Part shown: positions 48,001-56,800 of the stretch, one piece after another | Layout of the letters: every line of letters starts with the position of its first letter | How positions within the stretch are numbered: the first letter of the stretch is position 1 | Assembly (NCBI GenBank): GCA_947626265.1 | Contig: CANQRM010000009.1 | Location: 1 to 64,000 of the forward strand | DNA length: 64,000 nt | Origin: an uncultured Oscillospiraceae bacterium | Lineage (GTDB): Bacteria; Bacillota; Clostridia; Oscillospirales; Oscillospiraceae | Reading direction: 5' to 3' | Program-made: the position numbers and the translations under genes | Notes under the pieces: generated by a model | The model's database searches: none | What the model saw: the letters and a program-made list of their open reading frames with translations, nothing else | Told to the model about the DNA's origin: nothing

Positions 48001-50432
48001 GGAGAAGGCATGCGCAGGAAGAAATAGGTCCGGCCCTGGCTGTCCGTGCGGCGCTGGCTCGTCATGAAGGATTCGTCGTACAGGTGCTCGGCGCCGCTTT
48101 CATCCCACCAGCGGACCCGGCAATAGGTGTAATCCATGCTGGCGTCGGTGCTCACCATGCCGATGGTGTCCATCTCATAGGGCTGGTCAAAGGTGTAGAT
48201 AAGGCCCACGTTGGCGGGCAGGTTATAATAGCCGCCGTCGTTCCAGGTGCCCCGTTCATAGTAGGACCGGGGATCGCCGTCCACGGTGCCCCAGGCGGAG
48301 CCCGGAGCTGTGTCCAGGGGGCTGTCGAACATGTTGTCCCCGCCGCAGCCCAGGACCGCGGAGGTGATGTGGTTCGTGCCGGGCATGCCGCTCTCGTCGG
48401 CGTTGATGAGGTTAAAGCGGGGCATCTCCGCCGGGTCCAGAGTTATGGTCTTCGCGCTGGCGTGCAGGGACTCGCCGCTCTCGCCAAATTCGTTGACGCC
48501 GGTCACATAGACCTCATACTCCGTCTGGGCCGCACCGGCGAGGCCGGTGAACTCATATTTCGTCCCGGTGAGGCCCTCAAGCTTATGGTACTCCGTCTCC
48601 TCGGGGGTCTTATAGTAGAGGTTATAGGACTGGGTGTCCTTCATGTTCTTCCAGGTGACGGTGATCATCTGGTAGCCGCCCACGGCCTTCACGTTGTCCG
48701 GCTTGTCCGGCCTGCCGGTGGGCTTGGGGGTCACGGTGACGGCGGCGCTCATATCGCTCTTCCATTTGCCGTTGACGGACCGGACCGTGACCGTATAGGT
48801 CTTATAATTCTCTACCTCTTTGGCGCCGAGGTTGGTGCCTGTGCCGCCGAAGTTGGTGACAGTGAGGCTGGTGCCGGTGACCGTATAGGTGTCGGAGACA
48901 TCCCCGTTGGAGACGAACACCTCATAGCCGGTGATGTTCTCGCAGGGATTCCATTTCACGGTGAACTGCCGGCTGCCGGCCGCGGCGGTGACTCCCTGGG
49001 GTATGCTGGTCTGGGGCGCCGGGATGCGGCTTTCCATGCCGTTTACAAACTCCACCTGGCTGATGGAGGCCAGGCTCCCTCCGCCATTGGTACCGGTGAT
49101 GCGGATGGTGACCTTCTTCACGGCCACCTTTCCGTTCAGGTCCACAGTGATGTTTCCGCCGGCATCCATGCTCGCCTGGCCAGCCGCGATGGGCGCAGGC
49201 ATATCCATGCTGATGGCCGCGGCCGCCGCCACAGGCTCTGCGCTGCCGATGGCGTAGGAGGTAAGGGTCCCGTCCGCCAGTTCAACGTCGATATAGCCAG
49301 AGGCGATATTGGTCTTCTCCAGAGTGATCACATCCGCGGTGGCCGTACCGTCCTGCTGGGCCAGATCAAGGGTAAGCGAAACAGGGGCCTCCCGGGATAT
49401 GGGCTTATCCTCACTGTTGCCAATGGTGAATACGCTGCCGTTATCCAGGAACAGATCTTCCTTCGTTCCGGCGAAGACGTCTGCCGTCGCCTCCATGGCA
49501 AAGGCGGCCGCGGGGACGAAATGGGCGGGCGTAGACACCTTCATGGCGGGGTCCATCGCCGCGATGCGCTCGTTTTTCGCCAAAAACTCCGCGTCGGCCA
49601 GGTCTGTAGAGCCGTCGCCGTTCAGGTCGGTGTAACCGTTCCCTGCCTCGCCGGCTACGGCCTTCATCATCACATCCTTGTCGTTCTGGTCCACGTCGCC
49701 GTCGCCGTCCACATCGCCCAGCTGGATAAGGCCCGGATGCCTGTCGGGGCTATAGCCGGTCACCACACCCACCATAAGCTCCAGCAGCACGCCGTCTCCG
49801 GCGGCCAGTTCAACGCTCTGGGTATAGGTGGCGCAGCCCTGGCCGACGGCGGTCAGGGTATAGGTCCCGGCCGGCACGCCGGTGACGCTGCCAACCTCGC
49901 CGTCAGCCGTGACGGGCACGAGACCGAAGAAGGTGTCGCTCTCATTCTTAAGCGACACGGCAAAGGCGGGCGTCCATTCCCCCGTATCCACCGCCATGGT
50001 GATCTTCACATCCACCTGGCCCAGACCGGGCTGTGCCGCAGAGACCACCATAGGTATATCCTCCTCCGCCTCCGGGCTGGGGGAAGGCTCTGAGCTGGGA
50101 GAAGGCTCCGCCGTCTCCTCGGGCGTCACCGTATCCGACGCGCTGTCCTCCACAGCAGGCACATCCGTGGCCTCAGGCTCCGGCGTGACCGTCTCCTCCG
50201 GCGCAGGCTCCGGCACTGCCGTGGGCTCCGCCGTGGGGACAGGCGTTTCCACGACCGGGGGCTCCTCTGTCCCCGGCACCTCCCAGGTCATATCGTCAGA
50301 CGGCATGTCCTGGGGCATGTCCGGTTCCCAGACGCTCCCGTCGTCCGGCAGCATTCCATCCGCCGCCAGCGCCGGGACCGCCATGCCAAACGCCAAAACC
50401 AGCGTCAGGACCGCCGCGATCGTTCTCTTCAT
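45009..50432 (-). CDS. Secreted M60/enhancin-like metalloprotease with dockerin, Fn3 and discoidin-like domains
   Basis: A 1807-residue exported protein. The signal peptide is residues 1-23 (ending AVPALA). Then come a Pro/Glu/Thr linker (about 50-125), a carboxypeptidase-regulatory-like beta domain, and a type I dockerin (about 238-300) with two calcium loops, DVDGDGDVDQND and DLNGDGSTDLAD. Further on are two Fn3 domains (about 480-667) and a discoidin-like domain (about 680-840). The M60 peptidase region (about 934-1344) has HEIGH at 1217-1221 and Glu1232, the gluzincin HExxH...E zinc site. Fn3- and discoidin-like modules follow. M60 enzymes cleave mucin-type O-glycoproteins. The ATG at 50432 follows GGAGAGG. 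There is no wall anchor of its own; the downstream gene may supply one. Confidence 0.87.
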   Translation of the reverse strand: MKRTIAAVLTLVLAFGMAVPALAADGMLPDDGSVWEPDMPQDMPSDDMTWEVPGTEEPPVVETPVPTAEPTAVPEPAPEETVTPEPEATDVPAVEDSASDTVTPEETAEPSPSSEPSPSPEAEEDIPMVVSAAQPGLGQVDVKITMAVDTGEWTPAFAVSLKNESDTFFGLVPVTADGEVGSVTGVPAGTYTLTAVGQGCATYTQSVELAAGDGVLLELMVGVVTGYSPDRHPGLIQLGDVDGDGDVDQNDKDVMMKAVAGEAGNGYTDLNGDGSTDLADAEFLAKNERIAAMDPAMKVSTPAHFVPAAAFAMEATADVFAGTKEDLFLDNGSVFTIGNSEDKPISREAPVSLTLDLAQQDGTATADVITLEKTNIASGYIDVELADGTLTSYAIGSAEPVAAAAAISMDMPAPIAAGQASMDAGGNITVDLNGKVAVKKVTIRITGTNGGGSLASISQVEFVNGMESRIPAPQTSIPQGVTAAAGSRQFTVKWNPCENITGYEVFVSNGDVSDTYTVTGTSLTVTNFGGTGTNLGAKEVENYKTYTVTVRSVNGKWKSDMSAAVTVTPKPTGRPDKPDNVKAVGGYQMITVTWKNMKDTQSYNLYYKTPEETEYHKLEGLTGTKYEFTGLAGAAQTEYEVYVTGVNEFGESGESLHASAKTITLDPAEMPRFNLINADESGMPGTNHITSAVLGCGGDNMFDSPLDTAPGSAWGTVDGDPRSYYERGTWNDGGYYNLPANVGLIYTFDQPYEMDTIGMVSTDASMDYTYCRVRWWDESGAEHLYDESFMTSQRRTDSQGRTYFFLRMPSPITATKVQIGVARYWAGNNRVNVADVYFYHYDDLKRQLYGMYDDDLHTTLKSTVTKEQLESLKTAIENSVDKFGNVNPDKDLLLKEWETAWKIFNDQFLRKVTYVHTGITASGDEHGFGGLNAWQPLGVTAAAGEKITVYVSSSLKKTGDATQLKLVATQYHAEASALSQILTSNLKIGANEIIVPKVWTNTGMESGGALYVQYMGGAGSREQYAVRVSGGVQVPVLDLYGVTDPGERSARVSAYVGELNAYVGSMESLHAQVHQAAEEPNAEVNYEYSERNCILGATDIMLDTMMLSLPAKQVINGCGGNAGTLLNSLNAMESMMYLFYQHKGLNASARDAVDRIPFRHLNIRYQRMFSGAFMYASGDHIGIEWPETAGMANCVGITADANGKYVSGNYFGWGVAHEIGHDINQGSYAIAEITNNYFAVLAQAKESNDSVRFDYNNVYAKVTSGAKGSASNVFTQLAMYWQLHLAYDKGYNFRTYSDYNEQLANLFWARVDTYARTPSKAPGGNLSLEGADIDQTLMRLACAAAEKNILDFFVRWGKIPDEATIAYASQLPAETRAIYYANDDARLYALNGAGSALAADGTTAAIASVDVQADQIQRNRVTVTVTPSGAIPESDILGYEIVRRTIERGVTERRTVGFTTTNSFTDVVSAMNNRTVSYEVTLVDKYLNRSAVAEGAMVKVEHGGDLGKDSWTVRTAGLEAAPITSGGVSADDPEVVEENAALYAIDNKAETIYTAGMAGAGAIEIDFHDTHVVTALRYTNAALDHCEIAVRQAGQWIDAAAGTLNGDGIIYFSNGDQSYVSTYAADAIRLVLMSENTTVSVAELDVLGPTGDNVDVHTAGGQLSVGYLEAAYTYDEKQDLSIPRDSLVFTGSYKGNAAYNVVMLYDENGEVVTGVDPQTGERVSHQVILSKVPDSGKIQDVTDGVWVWWIEPEEMDIGKGFKVPGRVRVELYRVNDAMTNEGERLVSDSLFVDVPKDLGSITLGGAD

Positions 50433-50483
50433 TGCCAGCACCTCTCCTCTGTGACCCTGCCCCGCAGAGTCGGAATATGTCAT

Positions 50484-50512
50484 ATTCTATCAGGTTTACC
50501 ATAACAGTGCAA
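50484..50512 (-). promoter_or_regulatory. Promoter of the M60 protease-anchor operon
   Basis: TTGCAC (50512-50507), 17 bp, TAGAAT (50489-50484) on the minus strand, about 50 bp before the ATG. Confidence 0.7.
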
Positions 50513-50661
50513 GCATTTTATTATGTTATTCCTTATGAATTTACAGTGTCGTTTCAATTTTATAAAATTCCATAAATTGCCATTTTTGGCTGGTGTGATT
50601 AGTTATTCATAACCTTTTGTGCATTCTGTAAAAATTTTTTCCAAAAAATTAGCTGTTTTTA

Positions 50662-50690
50662 TTGAAAAAATTAGTGGAATGGATTATACG
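50662..50690 (+). promoter_or_regulatory. Candidate promoter of the type IV pilus operon
   Basis: TTGAAA (50662-50667), 17 bp, TATACG (50685-50690) on the plus strand, giving a leader of about 110 nt before the first prepilin gene. Confidence 0.5.
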
Positions 50691-50804
50691 GTCATTTGAT
50701 TACATATATTTAATTTTTGTTTTGCACTTCATTTTATCCCACATCAGTAAATGGCGTGCCGGTAAACGGGCCGGACAAACTGTTACGGAGAGGAGGAGCA
50801 GACC

Positions 50805-53800
50805 ATGAGAAAGCAGCGGCGTCAGCGCGGCTTTACGCTGATCGAGCTACTGGCCACGGTGGCGATCACGGTGGTCTTCCTCGCCATTTCCATCCTCGCT
50901 GTCGGGTCCTACCGGAGCAGGTTGAAGATAACAGAGCTGGACAACGAAGCCCGCCAGATATATCTGGCCGCCCAGAACCGGGCCGTGCTCCTCCGCAGCC
51001 GCGGCGCACTGGAACCGCTGCTGAAAGATGGCGGCATGAGTCTCACCGCCGCCAAGGCCGGCGACAGCGCAAAGCTTTTCTATATAACGAACGCAGAGCC
51101 CGACAAAGCCGAGGCTCTTGACCAGCTCCTTCCTGCGGGGACCATCGACCCCTCTCTGCGGGAGGGGCAGTTCTATATCGTCTATGAGCCGGAAAGCGGC
51201 AGTGTTACGGACGCGTTTTATATGGAAGACGGCCAGCTGGATGAGGGTTTCCCCCTCTATTATGCGACCCACCCAGCCTCCGCGGACGAACGCCGGAAAG
51301 ATGACCCCATGGTGGGCTGGTACGGCGGCGATGCCGCCGTGTCCGGCGACGCCTCCGACCTGGAGGAGCCGTATATAAAGCCTATAGAGATCAAAAACGA
51401 GGACACCCTCCGGGCCGAGATCACCTGGATCGTCCCCGCTGAACTGGCTGAAAAAACGGGCGATATGCACCTTCAGGTCACTGTCTCCTATCCCGGTGCA
51501 GATGATATTGACGTCAAAGACCGCTTGCTCTTCACCCCAATCCCCATATCAGCCGCGGACGGCAGTCTGTCCTTTACGGAGGTATATCTTCTGGACAGCA
51601 TGGTGACCGACAAGCAGCTGCAGTTTAAGGACCTGTTCCCTGGCGTGACCAGCTTTGGCGGCAACTTCACCATCCGCGCCCAGATCGAGTATACCGGCGA
51701 GGGCTACATCCCCCACCCTGTCGAGACGGAGGCCAACAGTCTCTTTGCCGACGGCACAGACGAAACTACGGCCTATATCGAATACCTGCGCCATCTGCAG
51801 AACCTGGACCCTGCCTTCTCCGGTGTGAGCAGCAGCATCACCAAGGCCGTGCAGGTCAAGGACGTCGATAAGCCCTCCGAAGCCACCAAGTATATCCTCG
51901 ACGACGCCGATCGCGGTAAGTATGCCCCGCCCGCGATCCACAACTTCCAGCCCATCAGCAACTCTAACCTGACCTCCTACGACGGCCAGAAGCATGAGAT
52001 ACGCTGGCTGTATTCCCACCGCGACGGCAATGCCGGACTGTTCTCAGAGTTTATCGGACCGACCCCTGAAGCAAATGGACCGAGAAAAACGCTCACCGGC
52101 ATCCGCCTCATGAACGCGGACGTTGCCGGCGGTACATATGTGGGCGCGCTGTGCGGCAATGCCAGCGGCGTCGACATCGACGGCTGTCAGGTCTACTGGA
52201 AGGCGGAGAAAGCCGGCGCGGCCAATTTGCAGGACCTGCTGGGCGCGGCGGACGGCAAGACGTATGCCCTCAGTGATTATAAGATCACCGGCGGCACAGT
52301 GGGCGGTCTCATTGGCTATGCCAACAACGTCAAGATCACCAACAGCTCCGCCTCCACCACCGTGAGCGGCGCCACTGTGGGCGGCCTGGTCGGCCAAGGC
52401 GAAAGCCTCACCATCGAGAATTCCTATGCCGACTGCTACCTTGCGGGCAGCTCTGCCGCCGCCGGACTGGCGGGCGATCTGAATGGCACGAACACGCTCC
52501 AGAATGTCTATGCCGCCGGCTTCGTGTCCATGGGCGCCGATTCTTCCGCTGCCGGCCTCTATCTCGGATACAGCTGGGCGGCCGTGCGCAGCAGTTACAC
52601 CGTCATGGCCTACAGCTCCACCGACAACGTCTATCCCCTGGCCCAAACCGGCTGGTTTGGTTCCGACGTATGTTATCTGGGCCAATCTAAACCCGGCGAT
52701 TCCGCCTATTCCGGCAACGGCGCCGCTTTCACTTCTGCGGATAAGCTGAACGGTCTTTCCGGCTTCCACCCTGTCACCAGTACCTATGCTTACAACCTGC
52801 AGCCCGATGTGACTCTGGTCAACTATCCATATCCCGGGCTGGAGGGCCTGGACCATTACGGCGATTGGCAGCCCGCCGCCGTCAAAACGCAGGGCGGCAA
52901 GCTCGTCTATTGGGAGCTGTATGAGGACGGCACCATCGGCACATGGGGCAGCGATGGAAAATACCTGAGGGTAGATACCGACCCGCACGCGCTTGTGGTC
53001 TCCGACGGCTATGCCCTGCTGCTGGATGAAAGCGAGTTCGCAGACGGCCCGGTCACGGTCAAATATAAGCTGAATAATATCTATGATGAGAACGAGTACG
53101 AAGGACACTACAACAACGACGGCTTTATGCTCACCTGTACGGTCCGCGGGACGAAGTATTACCTGGCCGAATTGCCCGCAGAATGTCTCTATGTCAAAGG
53201 CATCTACGGCAATCGCCTCCGTAAGCTGTACGCGACCATAGACGCCGACACTCTTGCCTTCTCCTTTGATCCCCATTTTGCCAGAGAACCCATCGAGGGA
53301 GATGACGCGCCCCCCAGCGCCGGCACAGGATATATCCGCTCAGCCCGGCATCTTTATGACTTGAGCCAGTTTGCAGATTTTTACGGCGAACGCGACTTTA
53401 AGCAAGAACTGGATATCGATTACGCCGCCTATGTTCCCCGGGTAAATGGCATTTTTGGACCTATGCGCCCCAGCTACAATTTCATCAGCAACTATGACGG
53501 TCAGTACCACCATATTTGGAATGTTTCTTTCGATATGACCGCCAGCGGTGAAGCCGCAGGCCTGTTCGGCACTAACAACGGTACCATCAAGAACGTGCTC
53601 TTTGGCGGAGAGGACAGCGAACATGTTGTTGAGATCTCCGGCAGCGTCAAATATATGGGCGCTCTTGCGGGCCAAAGTAACGGAAAAGGAACCATCGAAA
53701 ATTCCAGCGTGAGCTATGTGTCGCTCAACAACACAAGCACCGGTGCCTCCTCTGTCGGCGGCCTTGTAGGTGCGAACTATGGACCCCTCGAAAACTGCAC

Positions 53801-56800
53801 CGTGGGCCATGCGTCGCTCACCAGCGCCAGCACCAGCGTCAACACCGATGAAAGCGTCTGTGTCGGCGGTCTGGCGGGTCAGAATACCGGCCCTGTCGAT
53901 AATTGCGCCGTAGGCTATGTATCACTAAAAAGCACCAGCATCATCTCCAATGCCTATGTCGGCGGTCTGGCAGGTCAGACCAGCGGAACGATCACCAACT
54001 GCTCTGCCTCCACAGACAGCATTACTGCTACCGACGGCAAGGCATGCGGTTTTGCGGGCGACTCCAGCGCTACTATCATAAACTGCTATGCGATCAGCCG
54101 TATCGACGCCGGAAGCGGCACGGCCGCAGGCTTTGCCGTGCAAAGCAACCTCAATATCTCTAACTCTTACGCGGCAGCCGATCTGACCGGCGGTACAGTG
54201 TATCCTTTCGCGCCCAACAGCGGCGATAACTGCTATTATCTGGACAAGGGCGAATATCTGAATGAGCCGTTCATCGCGCCTGAGGGCAGCGGCAGCGCCG
54301 AATCTAAAACCTTTGACGAACTGACCGACCGTGACGCTTCCCTGTTCGATCCCCTGACCGATCCGGAAGGTAACGTTTTCAGATTCCGCTTCCTGGACGA
54401 TGGGAGCGAGCACCGCCTGCCCGCCATCGTAAAGGACGCCAATGGAAATCTCTTCCACTATGGCAACACCGTGTTCGAAGCTCAGGATACATCGGTGGGC
54501 GTATATTACTGGGAGAATGAGGGCGGCAAATATCATTTCCGCGTCGTGGGCTACGATCCTGATTCCGGCAAATATTCCGAGCTCATCAATGACCTCTGCA
54601 CCGGGCACGACGACGGCGTCATCACCGACTACGGCTACGGCTGGTTCCAGTCGCCGGCATTGACCGGCTGGGAATTCAACTCTGAAGGCATCGCTTACAA
54701 TAATGAGACCAACTGGTATGAGGGCGGCCAGCTTGATGCGGTCAATAATGCATTGGCTGACCTTTTGGGCGCCTATACGTTCCACTCCTTCCCCACTGCC
54801 GGCAATGGCGGCGGTGACGGCCTGTGCCTTGACGGAAACAGCGTCGACGGCAGCGGCAAATGGACGATCGGCAAAGCCGTCTTTGAGATCGACCCCTTCT
54901 TCGCCAACGCCATCAACTATAACGTGACTGGCGATCCCTCCGGTCTTGGCACAGCCAAGCCTTACGAGATACGTTCTGTCCGGCAGCTGCAGTTCATCAA
55001 CTGGAACAGCGAAAGCCATGATTGCAGTTCCTGCGTCGACGCAAGCAGCAGCTCTGCATCTGCGTTCCCCTATCTGGGCAGGGACCTTTCGTTCCGGCAG
55101 ACCCACGATATAGATGGTCAGTCCGCCGTCTTCTTCCCCATCGCCGCCCTGCGGGATGCCTCCGGCAGCGGAAACCTGTCTGTCTCCGGCGTCTTCGGCG
55201 GCAGCTATGACGGGCAGAGCTATGTGATCAAAAACATCGACATCGGCGACATCGGCGAACAGGCGAACACCCTCGGCCTGTTCGGCGCTACCCTGGACGC
55301 AAAGCTGACGAATATCATCCTTTATTCCGAAAGCGGCAATAATTCGCTGACGGTCAAAAATGAGCATACCTCCAGCGGCTGGTATTATGCCGGCGGTCTG
55401 GTGGGCCTGGCGATGCAGACGCGGGACGGCGGCGGCATAACGAACTGCGCCGCGGCGGGTTTCACCATCAGCGATGAGACAAAGAACTTTGGCCGGTATG
55501 GCGGCAGCATCGGCGGTCTTGTGGGCGCCGCCAACGTGCAGATAAGCAAGTGCACCGCCGTCAATGATATAAATATCAATTATCAACGCACCAGCATAGA
55601 CCCCATCGGCGTGCGCGCCGGCGGCCTGGCCGGCGCCTGCGAAAGCAGCATCACCTCCTGTTACTCCGGCGGCTCGATCAAGGTCGACCCGAGATGCAGC
55701 GCCAGCAACAATATTGACGCCCGACCCACCAGCCTTTATATCGGCCGCATAGCCGGCGGCATCGATATAAAGGTCAATACGGACCCCTCACTTTACAGCC
55801 GCTATACCTTTATTAGTACCAAGAATTTAGACGTCAGAAACAGCTACAGCTATGCTTCTCTGCCCGCCCAGCTGCTTTCCTTGGACGGACAGTGCTGTCG
55901 CGAGCTTTATAATATCGCCGGCAACGCGGAGCTCGATCCTGCCGGATATGACGCATCGTTTGATATCCACACAAACAGTGTCATCGCTGAAAACTGCCAT
56001 TATTATGATAAGGACTATCCCGCCGGGGAATATGTTGTCCCCCATGATACTGACTGCACCTCCGGACAGCAAATACAAAAGCAAACTTATACCCAGCTGT
56101 CCAACAGCGTATCTCTTGGCAGCGACTTTGGGAAGATCAACGATCAAAATAACAGTCACAGCCCCGTTAGCGAAGACAGGTATAGGGCATATCCCTTCCC
56201 CGCTGTTCTGAAAAGAGGCGGTGAATTTGTCCATTATGGAAAGCTGCCTGTGGAAAAGCTGGCCAGCGCCAGCGCCGTTATGACCGTCGACCTGTTCGCG
56301 GACTATGACGCCGCGAGCGGCGCCGCCTATCAGGACAATCTTATCTGGCCCTCTCAGGATCAGGTATCCCGCATGCCGGGCGGCCAGTTCCGCTCCGAAC
56401 TGACCCAGGTGGTGAACGCAGAGGGCGACGAAAACGCCGAGCCGGTATGCGAGGCGGCGTTCGCGGACGAGAGCGAGACTTTCCCCTCCCCGAAGGCCGG
56501 CCAGCGCATCCTGCGGGTGACCTTCCTTCGTCCCGGCGACGCCACGGTGACGGTGTTCTACGGCCAGCCCGGTGCGGACATCGGTGACTGCGTGGCCCTC
56601 ACCATCCCTGTGACCGACACTGCCGAGCTGCACCTGCAGCCCGCGGATACGGCCGCGCCCAACGGCAGTCTGGATGACAAGGTTGCAGCTTACAGTCTCG
56701 CCGCCGGGAGCGTGACCGCCTTCACCGGGGCCGACACGAAGCTGGAGCTCTACCCCTTCGATAAGAACAACGAACCCATCGCCCCGGAGCTGGAGGAAAA

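Larger units (their letters stand above)
50433..50804. other. AT-rich divergent control region between the protease and pilus operons
   Basis: A 372-bp non-coding gap, strikingly AT-rich against GC-rich flanks. It holds divergent promoters, several A/T tracts and a perfect inverted repeat AATTTTTT-CC-AAAAAATT (50633-50650). No coding frame with a ribosome site and no recognised riboswitch was seen in it. Confidence 0.8.

Noticed and set aside
50690-50804. c-di-GMP riboswitch in the pilus operon leader
   Set aside because: The leader is short and lacks the recognised conserved stretches of either c-di-GMP class.
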